Notes: generated from the sequence alone by a model not told the origin. A DNA stretch of 25,500 nt from CAYGHE01 sp964349805 (GCA_964349805.1 CAYGHE010000008.1:1-25500), one strand, 5' to 3'; shown: positions 8,031 to 14,591, counted from the stretch's first letter. Made by a program: numbers and translations.

Positions 8031-8272
8031 CTCGAGATCACCTTACTGATAGCCAAGCTGTTTATTTTTATTGGTTGTTTGTTTTAAATAAGTATCCAAC
8101 AATCGTGTTTTAAGGAGTGATTGCCCGAAGGCTAAATCATAACCGCACGATCATTGGACTGAGAGACTTATGTGTGAGGTGGAGTTTTATTTGGGAGGTG
8201 TTTTTTAAAAAAGGTGCGCGACTTTTTGGTGCCGTAGACCATTGCTTGAACTACCAGTAAGTTGATCTCGAG
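8031..8272 (-). ncRNA. Putative structured RNA between mraZ and rsmH
   Basis: The minus strand can form a nested fold. P1: 8272-8244 with 8058-8031, about 27 pairs, one A-G mismatch and one bulge. P2: 8159-8146 with 8107-8094, 14 continuous pairs including three G-U. P3: GAUU/AAUC plus GCC/GGC capped by a UUCG tetraloop (8138-8119), inside P2. The wobbles and the UUCG loop exist only on the minus strand, which argues for RNA over a DNA-level repeat. P1 and P2 are joined by an 84-nt C-rich strand and a 35-nt A-rich strand. It may be a cis leader of rsmH or a processed small RNA; the long P1 helix would suit RNase III. I recognise no RNase P, tmRNA or SRP signatures. A MITE with terminal inverted repeats is the alternative, but I see no target-site duplication. 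Confidence 0.6.
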
Positions 8273-8314
8273 GGTTGTAGTCTGAACCGGATTGTTAAAG
8301 AACTAACGGACTAA

Positions 8315-8692
8315 CTAGAATTGGTCGACTTTGTCTATGGCCATCAAGCGCCAATAAACGCCTACCCTAACAGCGGCCATCTCGCGGTCGATGCCGGCGT
8401 AATCAAGTAGGTGTTGAGCCAATGTAACTCGACCTTGTTTTTGGTCAAGCTCAGCATCGGTCTTGCCCCGCCTGAAACGTACGTTCAAGTCGGCTATTCT
8501 TTCATCAAGAATGCTTCCCTGAAGTGCCGGTTCAACTTCCCTGTCCCAAACGTCGTTTGGATACAGATGCAAGTACTGGCCAAAGCCCTGTGTGATAACT
8601 ACCCCGCTGGCGAATTCGCTTCGAAGTTCAGTCGGTATGGTTAACCGACGCTTGTCGTCAAGCTTTCTTTCGAAGTAATCTACGCCCGCCAC
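8315..8692 (-). CDS. mraZ: Transcriptional regulator MraZ
   Basis: DNA-binding repressor of the dcw cluster, built of two SpoVT/AbrB-type halves that assemble as a ring. The 125-aa product is slightly shorter than the usual ~143. The first half carries DDKRRLTIPTELR (about 12-24) and the second QGRVTLAQHLLDYAGI (about 85-100), the two copies of the family motif. Start is GTG at 8692 with AAGGAG 8 nt upstream. It is the first gene of the dcw cluster and has its own promoter (8786-8814) overlapped by GTGG boxes, consistent with the known autorepression of this family. Nearly 300 nt separate it from rsmH, unusually far for this gene pair. Confidence 0.95.
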   Translation of the reverse strand: MAGVDYFERKLDDKRRLTIPTELRSEFASGVVITQGFGQYLHLYPNDVWDREVEPALQGSILDERIADLNVRFRRGKTDAELDQKQGRVTLAQHLLDYAGIDREMAAVRVGVYWRLMAIDKVDQF

Positions 8693-8738
8693 TGAGGTTG
8701 CTCCTTTTAGGCTCCGTCTAGTTATTTTTTAAAGTTTT

Positions 8739-8800
8739 AGTGGTTTTTGTTTTGAGTGGTATACCCACTATTTGCCACTAGATACAATATACTACCCACC
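8739..8800. promoter_or_regulatory. MraZ-type operator boxes
   Basis: On the minus strand GTGG boxes occur at 8795-8799, 8774-8778 and 8764-8768, spaced 21 and 10 bp apart and so on one helical face; the last two read TAGTGG-CAAA-TAGTGG. Two further AGTGG boxes face the other way on the plus strand at 8739-8743 and 8755-8759. MraZ proteins are known to bind direct GTGG/TGGG-type repeats with about 10-bp period upstream of their own gene. Here the boxes cover the predicted start of transcription and the early leader. Confidence 0.6.
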
Positions 8801-8814
8801 ATCGCTCACTGCAA
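8786..8814 (-). promoter_or_regulatory. mraZ / dcw cluster promoter
   Basis: On the minus strand TTGCAG (8809-8814) and TATATT (8786-8791) are separated by exactly 17 bp. Transcription would start near 8779, giving a leader of about 87 nt ahead of the GTG, with an AAGGAG ribosome site. A GTGG box sits in the spacer and two more just downstream of the -10. Confidence 0.55.
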
Positions 8815-8848
8815 CCCCCAAACATGACCTATTCATATTGAGGAGTCA

Positions 8849-8874
8849 AGTTATCCACAGAACTGTGAATAACT
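8849..8874. promoter_or_regulatory. Inverted pair of DnaA boxes
   Basis: TTATCCACA (8851-8859, plus) and TTATTCACA (8864-8872, minus) both match the TTATNCACA consensus. They form a palindrome with 12-bp arms (AGTTATCCACAG / CTGTGAATAACT, one mismatch) around AA. The pair is about 35 bp upstream of the mraZ -35. Two boxes with no visible AT-rich unwinding array suggest a regulatory site more than an origin. Confidence 0.5.
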
Positions 8875-8947
8875 CTTTAGCCGTAAGAGGTTTGCGGGAT
8901 ATTGAGATTGTTGTTGAAACTGTAGACTTTTTAATTACAATGTATTG

Positions 8948-9973
8948 CTATTTACGCCGCTCAGTCTCGTATATATCCATGATAAGCTTAGCCACAGCCG
9001 ATGCTTCGTGGCGGATTAATGATCGATTAGTGAGCAGTACGTCTGCTTTGTTTCGGGTAGCCATAGTACCCAAGAAATTATCACCTATTGCTTGGTAGTG
9101 GGCTTTTTTCAAAGCACCTTTGTCAGCTTTAACAGGGAAAGCCTTTTCTTCTTCGTAGCGTTTCATAACAGCTTTGTCTGGCATTTGTTCGTTGTAGAGC
9201 ACGTAATCCAAGAATTGTCCGCCAGCAAACCGCTCTATCTCAGAGGCATGATCACTAACTGCAAACCCTTCGGTTTGTCCTTGCTTTGTGACCAGATTAT
9301 TAACATACATTTTTATCGCCTTGGTTGACCTGAGAGCCTTCCCTATCTGACTGATGATTAACGTTGGACCCAAGGAAGCGTAGAGATCGCCTGGCGCTAC
9401 TACAACAATGTCCGCTTGGTTGATAGCTTTGACAGCCAGAGGGTTTGATCTAGCTTTTGGTACCAATGACAATTTAGCGCGCTTGGGGTTGTGTTTGAAA
9501 TACTCGTCGGCAATAGCCCTCTCGCCTTGCAGAATAATACTGGCCTCGGGCCACTCCATTTTTAGATGTACGTTATCAAGAGTGGATGGTATAACTACAC
9601 CTCTGGTGTTCAAAATTTCTGAGGCGGTTTCTACGGCCTCCGAAAAACTTCCAGTTATCTTTTCTAGTGCCGTAAGCAGGATATTGCCAAATGAGTGGCC
9701 CTGAAAGGTTCCCTCGTCAAAGCGATAATTGAAAAGTTCGCGAATTTTTGGGGCATCACTCAAAGCCACTAGACACTGGCGTATGTCACCAGGTGGTAAA
9801 ACACCTAGTTCATCACGTAACATACCGGTACTGCCACCGTTATCTACCATATTAACTAGGGCCGCTAACTGTTTGGTGTGCCGCTTAAGACCCGTTAATA
9901 ACGTGAAGCTACCGGTTCCACCACCAATCACCACTACTTTGACGTCTTGCTTAGCAAACGGACTACTACTCAT
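8948..9973 (-). CDS. yvcK: UDP-sugar-binding gluconeogenesis factor YvcK (CofD-like)
   Basis: Member of the YvcK/CofD superfamily. In Bacillus and mycobacteria it binds UDP-GlcNAc and is needed for normal cell-wall synthesis on gluconeogenic carbon. The 341-aa product has the nucleotide-binding start VVVIGGGTGSFTLLTGLK (about 13-30), the VDNGGSTGMLRDELGVLPPGDIRQCL block, and the conserved GHSFGN segment. The usual rapZ and whiA neighbours are absent; it follows glyQS by 9 nt and is separated from mraZ by about 255 nt. No terminator is evident after its stop, so some read-through into mraZ is possible. Placement next to the dcw cluster fits a cell-wall role, though that is inference. Confidence 0.93.
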   Translation of the reverse strand: MSSSPFAKQDVKVVVIGGGTGSFTLLTGLKRHTKQLAALVNMVDNGGSTGMLRDELGVLPPGDIRQCLVALSDAPKIRELFNYRFDEGTFQGHSFGNILLTALEKITGSFSEAVETASEILNTRGVVIPSTLDNVHLKMEWPEASIILQGERAIADEYFKHNPKRAKLSLVPKARSNPLAVKAINQADIVVVAPGDLYASLGPTLIISQIGKALRSTKAIKMYVNNLVTKQGQTEGFAVSDHASEIERFAGGQFLDYVLYNEQMPDKAVMKRYEEEKAFPVKADKGALKKAHYQAIGDNFLGTMATRNKADVLLTNRSLIRHEASAVAKLIMDIYETERRK

Positions 9974-9982
9974 GTATACGTT

Positions 9983-11404
9983 TTACAAATCTTTTACGTT
10001 TATGCGTTTTTGGTCTGTCGTGTCTCGGTCACGCAAAGTAACTGTGCTATCTTCGAGAGTTTGAAAATCAATCGTTATACAGTGTGGAGTACCTATTTCA
10101 TCTTGTCGACGATAACGTTTGCCTATGTTGCCGTTATCATCCCAAACTACACCCCCAAGGCTCTGTAAACCAGGCAAACCAGCCTGTTTTTCCTTGAGAA
10201 GCTTGTACACCTCTTTAGCTTTTTCTACTAGCTCCGGCTTGTTTTTTAGAAGCGGGAAAACAGCATATTTTACAGGCGCCAGGTGTTCGGGCAATTTCAG
10301 GAAAACTCTCTTTTCACCAGCAACTTCATCTTCGGTATAAGCATTAGATAGAATAGCTAAAATAGTCCTATCGACGCCAAAGCTTGGTTCTATAACGTGC
10401 GGAATAAACGCTTCTCCACCGTCCTTCGGCTGATAATTCATACTCTTGCCGCTACGCTCTGCGACATTACCCAGGTCAAAATCCGTACGATACGCTAGTC
10501 CCAACAATTCGTCTCGGCCGTGAGGATAATCGTACTCGAAATCTATTGTTCTTTTACTGTAATGGGCTAATTCGTCCGCGGGTACTTCTGCTTCATGAAC
10601 GCTACTCTCGGGTAACCCTATGGCTTTAATCCAGTCACGAACGTTCTGCCGCCATTGTTCAAAAGCCGCCTCCCAGTTGTCTGAATAAATAAAGTATTCA
10701 ATTTCCATTTGTTCGAATTCGCGTGTGCGGAATATAAAATCCCGCGGGCTAATTTCGTTTCGAAAAGCCTTGCCCATCTGGGCGATACCAAACGGAATGC
10801 TTGGATGAAAGCTGTCAATTATATTCTTGTAATTCGTAAAAATCCCCTGCGCCGTCTCTGGTCGCAAGTAACTAACGCTTTCTCGATCATAAATCATCTT
10901 GTATTGTGGTATATTTATCGATTCATCGTCTTCAGTAAGGATGCTCTGGCCGTCTTCAGTTAAAAGGTCCTGATTGTTAATCTCTTCTGTAGCAGATGGG
11001 CCAACGAAAGTCTTGAACATCATATTGAACTGCCTGGGCTCGCTAAAACTATTGTCTGCGCCGCAGCTTGGACACTTACCTGTATCTATTTTGTCAGCGC
11101 GAAAACGAGATTTACATTTACTACACTCCACCAAAGGATCTGTGAAAGTATCTACATGACCACTAGCTTTCCAAACTTCTTGATTCATTAAAATCGCCGC
11201 ATCAACTCCGTACATATCTTCGCGATCTTCGACGAACATCTTCCACCAAAGGTTCATAACATTACGCTTCAGGGCAACACCAAGTGGGCCGTAATCCCAA
11301 GTTCCACTTAGACCGCCATATATTTCGCTGCCCTGGTATATAAAACCACGGCGCTTCGCTAGCGAAACAATCTTTTCCATTTTTTCGTTTTTTACATCAG
11401 ACAT
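9983..11404 (-). CDS. glyQS: Glycyl-tRNA synthetase, single-chain alpha2 type
   Basis: Class II aminoacyl-tRNA synthetase charging tRNA-Gly, of the homodimeric kind found in archaea, eukaryotes and many bacteria, not the alpha2beta2 E. coli type. The 473-aa product opens with the family signature RRGFIYQGSEIYGGLSGTWDYGPLG (about 18-42, shown in part by YGGLSGTWDYGPLG). A zinc-binding CSKC...CPSC pair lies around 90-115, motif 2 is FRNEISPRDFIFRTREFEQ, motif 3 is FGVDRTILAIL, and the C-terminal anticodon-binding domain begins near LPEHLAPVKYAVFPL. The ATG is preceded by GAGGG (8-nt spacing), and TATAAT lies 11 nt upstream. Immediately upstream is a degenerate heptamer repeat tract. Confidence 0.96.
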   Translation of the reverse strand: MSDVKNEKMEKIVSLAKRRGFIYQGSEIYGGLSGTWDYGPLGVALKRNVMNLWWKMFVEDREDMYGVDAAILMNQEVWKASGHVDTFTDPLVECSKCKSRFRADKIDTGKCPSCGADNSFSEPRQFNMMFKTFVGPSATEEINNQDLLTEDGQSILTEDDESINIPQYKMIYDRESVSYLRPETAQGIFTNYKNIIDSFHPSIPFGIAQMGKAFRNEISPRDFIFRTREFEQMEIEYFIYSDNWEAAFEQWRQNVRDWIKAIGLPESSVHEAEVPADELAHYSKRTIDFEYDYPHGRDELLGLAYRTDFDLGNVAERSGKSMNYQPKDGGEAFIPHVIEPSFGVDRTILAILSNAYTEDEVAGEKRVFLKLPEHLAPVKYAVFPLLKNKPELVEKAKEVYKLLKEKQAGLPGLQSLGGVVWDDNGNIGKRYRRQDEIGTPHCITIDFQTLEDSTVTLRDRDTTDQKRINVKDL

Positions 11405-11415
11405 AACTGACCCTC

Positions 11416-11421
11416 ATTATA
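11416..11421 (-). promoter_or_regulatory. glyQS extended -10 box
   Basis: TGC-TATAAT on the minus strand, 11 nt before the glyQS ATG, with an extended TGN motif. No -35 is seen because the spacer and -35 area consist of GATGGTA heptamer repeats. The transcript would have a leader of only about 5 nt. Confidence 0.45.
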
Positions 11422-11424
11422 GCA

Positions 11425-11473
11425 GATGGCGGATGGTAGATGGTAGATGGTAGGTTGTAGATGAGGGTAGGGT
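11425..11473. repeat. GATGGTA heptamer tandem repeat
   Basis: Seven-base units run from 11425: three perfect GATGGTA copies (11432-11452) flanked by degenerate ones (GATGGCG, GGTTGTA, GATGAGG). They occupy the spacer and -35 area of the glyQS promoter. The downstream stretch to 11590 continues as lower-order AT-rich repetition built on AAATGA, TTAGAAA and AATTGTGAATT-like words, with no ORF or clear hairpin. Confidence 0.6.
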
Positions 11474-11598
11474 TTAAATGAGAAATGGGAAATGATAAAT
11501 AAATGAAAATGGTGAATTGTTAAATGTAAAATACTTAGAAATTGTGAATTGAGAATTAATCAGAAATTAGAAATTTAGAAATTAAAAATGGCGGGCTC

Positions 11599-12276
11599 TT
11601 AGCCTACCGCCGCATGCTCCTGCGCCACGTGCAGACAATCGTCTAATAGGTCCTCTACTCCGCCTATCTGCGCCAAGACCTTCAGCTGTTTCGTAGAAAT
11701 TAAACGTAGTAACTTGATATGTTCAGATCCTATTTCGCCTTTTTCCGTACGCCTTAACCCTTGTTCAGACGCATCATAGCGATACTTTGCATCTTCGGAC
11801 AATTTGCTACCTTCAATATCACTCCTTAGGTTAAGCTCGTGCCCCAATAGCGCCGCGTACCGTACATAGAACCAAGCTTCAACCAGAATCATAGGTATAG
11901 ATTCAGCATTCAAACCCATAAAGATTTCTAGCAAGATGTCATACCACCCTGGCTCGTCAACCATTTCCGAAGCATTGGACGTTAACTTAATTGCTAAATA
12001 TCCAAACTGTAGTCGGTCGTAATCTTCGATGATGCGGGAATAAAACTGAACTGGTCGAGCTGAACGAAGAGTACCTAAATTCCCTTTGCCTTCAATTATC
12101 ACTATCTCGCTAACGGAAAATAGTTCTATGCCACTGGCGATTTTGCTTTTCTCGCGCCTCACTCCCCTGGCCATAACGCTACGCTTGCCTTCGGGAGTTA
12201 AAAGTTGCAGTATCCTGTCGGCTTCGCCGTAATTTGTACGACGCAGCACGATAGCCCGCGTACGATAAGATTTCAC
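11599..12276 (-). CDS. recO: DNA repair protein RecO
   Basis: RecO mediates RecA loading at SSB-coated gaps in the RecFOR pathway. The 225-aa product has the family start TRAIVLRRTNYGEADRILQLLTPEGK (OB-fold, residues 1-80; LRRTNYGEADRIL is diagnostic), RGVRREKSK, then a helical C-terminal domain. The zinc-binding cysteines of some RecO proteins are missing. Start is GTG at 12276, whose GTGA overlaps the stop of the response regulator, so it is translationally coupled to a two-component system, an unusual partner. The transcript would continue through the AT-rich repeat tract toward glyQS. Confidence 0.88.
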   Translation of the reverse strand: MKSYRTRAIVLRRTNYGEADRILQLLTPEGKRSVMARGVRREKSKIASGIELFSVSEIVIIEGKGNLGTLRSARPVQFYSRIIEDYDRLQFGYLAIKLTSNASEMVDEPGWYDILLEIFMGLNAESIPMILVEAWFYVRYAALLGHELNLRSDIEGSKLSEDAKYRYDASEQGLRRTEKGEIGSEHIKLLRLISTKQLKVLAQIGGVEDLLDDCLHVAQEHAAVG

Positions 12277-12644
12277 TCTATAACACCCTTAACCGCCGCC
12301 ACTAAATCGCCAGGTGTCATTACTGCCTTGTCTAGGATGCGTTTAACGCCATACGGTTCTACGTCATCAAGCACTATGTCGGCCGCTAAGTTTGTACATA
12401 AAATTATAGGTATACTACCAGTGTCTTCGTACGACTGTAGTTCGTGCAGTAACGGGAAAGCCGTGCTACCAGCCAATAACACGTCTAAAACGATAGCGTC
12501 GGGGGGAACGCTATCTACTGCGTCAATGGCTGACAGAGCATGCGAAGTAACGATTGCTCGAAAACCAGCTTTTTCTAAAATTTTCGAATACTGCTGTGCC
12601 AGCCAGCGGTCATCTTCTACTATTAAAATGGTTTTTCTACTCAT
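12273..12644 (-). CDS. Single-domain response regulator
   Basis: A CheY-like receiver of 123 aa with no output domain. Acidic pocket EDD (10-12), phospho-acceptor Asp54 in AIVLDVLLA, Thr84, and the conserved Lys106 in RILDKAVMTP are all present. Its ATGA start overlaps the stop of the histidine kinase gene, and its stop overlaps the recO start. The kinase is its obvious partner. With no DNA-binding domain it should act by protein contact or as a phosphorelay intermediate; the target is unknown. Confidence 0.9.
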   Translation of the reverse strand: MSRKTILIVEDDRWLAQQYSKILEKAGFRAIVTSHALSAIDAVDSVPPDAIVLDVLLAGSTAFPLLHELQSYEDTGSIPIILCTNLAADIVLDDVEPYGVKRILDKAVMTPGDLVAAVKGVIE

Positions 12645-13345
12645 AACAAATCTAGTTGTCGAGACGCCTGCAAATCAATATAGAATGTTGCACCGTCACG
12701 ATGCCTGGTGACCCCTATCGTTCCATTCATGACATCCGCAAACTGCCCAGCTATATACAGCCCTAAGCCGCTGCTTTGAGGGCGAGAATGAAGCGGCTGC
12801 GGAGCACGAGATAGCTTCTGCTTTAGCGATTTCCACAGATCAATCGGCACAGCTGGGCCATAATCACGAACACCTAATCGAACTGTGGTGCCATTATTAA
12901 GTTCATTGATTGAAAGCTCGACAGGAATATTTTTATCCGAATAATGCAGGGCATTGTCGCCGAAAGTCAAAATAACACGCCGCAATAAATCCCTGTTAGC
13001 TATCATTAACAAGCGGTGTTTGCGTGGCATCAATTTTATAGTTCGATCCTGAGCATTGAATAATGGTAGCAGTTCATGCACTATGTCCTCGCAAAGATGT
13101 AAGGGGTTAATTGGCTCTAGCTCAAATAAGGTATCATTTAACCGAGATGACCTAGTTAAGTCGCTAGTTAGCCGAAGAGCTCGGTCGCTCGTTAGGGTAA
13201 TTTGGTCCAGTAGTCTTTGGCGCTCGGTTTCAGAAATGTCGTCATCTTGCATGACTAGCGCTAGTTGGCGTATTAATACAAGCGGCGACTTTAACTCGTG
13301 CGCCGCAGCAACCAGATTTTTATCTCCCCCAAGCACTCTATTCAT
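12641..13345 (-). CDS. Soluble sensor-less histidine kinase
   Basis: A 234-aa kinase core with no TM segment or sensor domain. The H-box AAAHELKSPL puts phospho-acceptor His at residue 16. The N-box is TFGDNALHYS (Asn131), the G1 box VRDYGPAVP (Asp161), and the G2 box SSGLGLYIAGQFADVMNG (about 191-208). It therefore carries only the dimerisation/phosphotransfer and ATP-binding domains. The ATG at 13345 has no ribosome site but has TGC-TACAAT 9 nt before it, suggesting leaderless initiation. It overlaps the response regulator by 4 nt. The upstream gene encodes a one-TM extracytoplasmic protein that might supply sensing; this is inference. Confidence 0.9.
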   Translation of the reverse strand: MNRVLGGDKNLVAAAHELKSPLVLIRQLALVMQDDDISETERQRLLDQITLTSDRALRLTSDLTRSSRLNDTLFELEPINPLHLCEDIVHELLPLFNAQDRTIKLMPRKHRLLMIANRDLLRRVILTFGDNALHYSDKNIPVELSINELNNGTTVRLGVRDYGPAVPIDLWKSLKQKLSRAPQPLHSRPQSSGLGLYIAGQFADVMNGTIGVTRHRDGATFYIDLQASRQLDLL

Positions 13346-13354
13346 GCTATATCT

Positions 13355-13360
13355 ATTGTA
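13355..13360 (-). promoter_or_regulatory. -10 box of the kinase-regulator-recO operon
   Basis: TGC-TACAAT on the minus strand, ending 9 nt before the kinase ATG. An extended -10 is present, with only a weak -35 at the right distance. A start 6-7 nt downstream would leave a leader of 2-3 nt. Confidence 0.45.
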
Positions 13361-13390
13361 GCACTTAGATATGTGTAAAATACGGAAAAT

Positions 13391-14050
13391 TTATTGTTTG
13401 AAGTCTATTGTGCGAATCAATTCATCAAAGTACTGTCTGAATGTGTCGGCATCCGTTCGAACAGTAAGCGTTTTGTCTCGTATCTTAAATAGTGCTGCGG
13501 AACCGCGAATGTCCTTTGTAAAACTACCGTCTAAACGAGTCCCTGAGTGATCGTTAACTGAAACGCTACTCGAGCTTAAATCTCCCTTTTTAACAAGGGC
13601 ATCATAAGTTGAGAGTACTCGGTCATAGTCTTTCTCTTCTATAACCACCCTCAGTGCAAACCGTTCCGTCGGGCTTACAGGCGGGACTATGGCTGGATGA
13701 AAGTAAACCTCATAGTTTCCCCCGCTACTGGCGTCCTTGTGAACATAAGCGCTCCAGCTCTTAGGGTATTTAAAACTTAACTGTCCGTAATCATCAGGTC
13801 CGACAAACTCTCTATCGGGGGCGTTTTCACGAATCGTAAATTTGGCTTCATCGATATCGGCTTGTTCCTTGCGTGCTTCAGCGGTAGCTGTATCAATTTT
13901 TGCATCAACATCACTTTTTTGCTCATTGTAATTTAACAAGGTCCATATACTTAAACCACTAACACCTACAAGCAATACGGACAGTGCTATCGTAATAATA
14001 ATCCATCGCTTGCTGGGCTTAGGGACGTAAGGTTGCTCTATAGGTGGCAT
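13391..14050 (-). CDS. One-TM PsbP-like extracytoplasmic protein
   Basis: A 219-aa protein of unknown function. It has a short basic cytoplasmic tail (VPKPSKRW), one TM segment (about 17-39), a charged, probably coiled-coil stretch (about 42-75), then an alpha/beta domain opening with DYGQLSFKYPKSWSAYV, the kind of start seen in PsbP/PsbP-like proteins. ATG at 14050 is chosen; a TTG at 14059 with GAGGT upstream is also in frame. It lies 16 nt after the methyltransferase stop, and TATAAT (14059-14064) fills that gap. The kinase follows 45 nt downstream, so it may be the sensory or membrane partner of that sensor-less kinase. Confidence 0.65.
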   Translation of the reverse strand: MPPIEQPYVPKPSKRWIIITIALSVLLVGVSGLSIWTLLNYNEQKSDVDAKIDTATAEARKEQADIDEAKFTIRENAPDREFVGPDDYGQLSFKYPKSWSAYVHKDASSGGNYEVYFHPAIVPPVSPTERFALRVVIEEKDYDRVLSTYDALVKKGDLSSSSVSVNDHSGTRLDGSFTKDIRGSAALFKIRDKTLTVRTDADTFRQYFDELIRTIDFKQ

Positions 14051-14066
14051 ATACCGCAATTATACC

Positions 14067-14588
14067 TCAAGCGTTTTCAGACTGCAAAGGTGTAATCTCG
14101 TAGAGATAGTAAGCGCCATGAGTCGCCACTGTTTTTACCCCAGGCAATTTAATGCCGTAGCTAATAACGCGGACCTTATTACCCAGCCTGTTGACTTCTT
14201 TTTGCAACCAGCTAACGACTTTTTTATCATCCTTAGTAATTGAAAATACATAGACGACAGTAGTACGTTTGGGCAACTGCGAACGCCAAAAATTGGTCCA
14301 ATAAATATTAACTCTGTTGTTTTTTCTAGAGAGCCATCGCGATACCATGACTAGTACTGGATTCATTTCGTACCCCACAGTCTTGGCACCTAGTTTGGCG
14401 GCTTCGCGCAAAACTACCCCGTCACCACTTCCCAAATCTACTAGCATATCTTTTTTGCTTGGCATGTAAAGGTGCTTGAACGCTTGCTGGATATAGTATT
14501 TGCGGCTTGGCACATAAGGGGCACCATAAAAAACCACCATACCAAAAAGCATAAGAAATGCTGCTACTGCAATAATTAGAACTGTCAT
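14067..14588 (-). CDS. Membrane-anchored class I SAM methyltransferase (FAM173-like)
   Basis: A 173-aa protein with an N-terminal TM helix (about 3-22) joined directly to a Rossmann methyltransferase. The SAM loop DLGSGDGVVLREAAKLGAK starts at Asp51, followed by VGYEMNPVLV (about 71-80) and SRWLSRKN. This order (TM, then DLGSGDG, then GYE-N-LV-SRW) resembles the FAM173/ATPSCKMT lysine methyltransferases that modify the rotary ATP synthase c-subunit; bacterial relatives exist. Substrate here is unknown, but a membrane protein is plausible. It lies 3 nt after xseB, the last gene of the flippase-xseA-xseB group. Confidence 0.7.
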   Translation of the reverse strand: MTVLIIAVAAFLMLFGMVVFYGAPYVPSRKYYIQQAFKHLYMPSKKDMLVDLGSGDGVVLREAAKLGAKTVGYEMNPVLVMVSRWLSRKNNRVNIYWTNFWRSQLPKRTTVVYVFSITKDDKKVVSWLQKEVNRLGNKVRVISYGIKLPGVKTVATHGAYYLYEITPLQSENA

Positions 14589-14591
14589 TGA

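Noticed and set aside
8168..8242. 24-codon basic ORF inside the mraZ-rsmH structured region
   Set aside because: There is no Shine-Dalgarno, the start lies next to the P1 helix, and the surrounding base pairing explains the sequence better as RNA. It could still be a leader peptide.
8031..8272. MITE-like element with 22-28 bp terminal inverted repeats
   Set aside because: The flanks (ACGT left, GGTT right) show no target-site duplication, and the inner helix, UUCG loop and strand-specific wobbles fit RNA better. A copy-number search would decide.
14059..14064. TATAAT before the PsbP-like gene as a clear leaderless promoter
   Set aside because: It is 8 nt from the ATG as in other genes, but it lies in a 16-nt gap after the methyltransferase, and GAGGT could serve a TTG start at 14059. 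Operon translation explains it equally, so it was not counted as a separate promoter.
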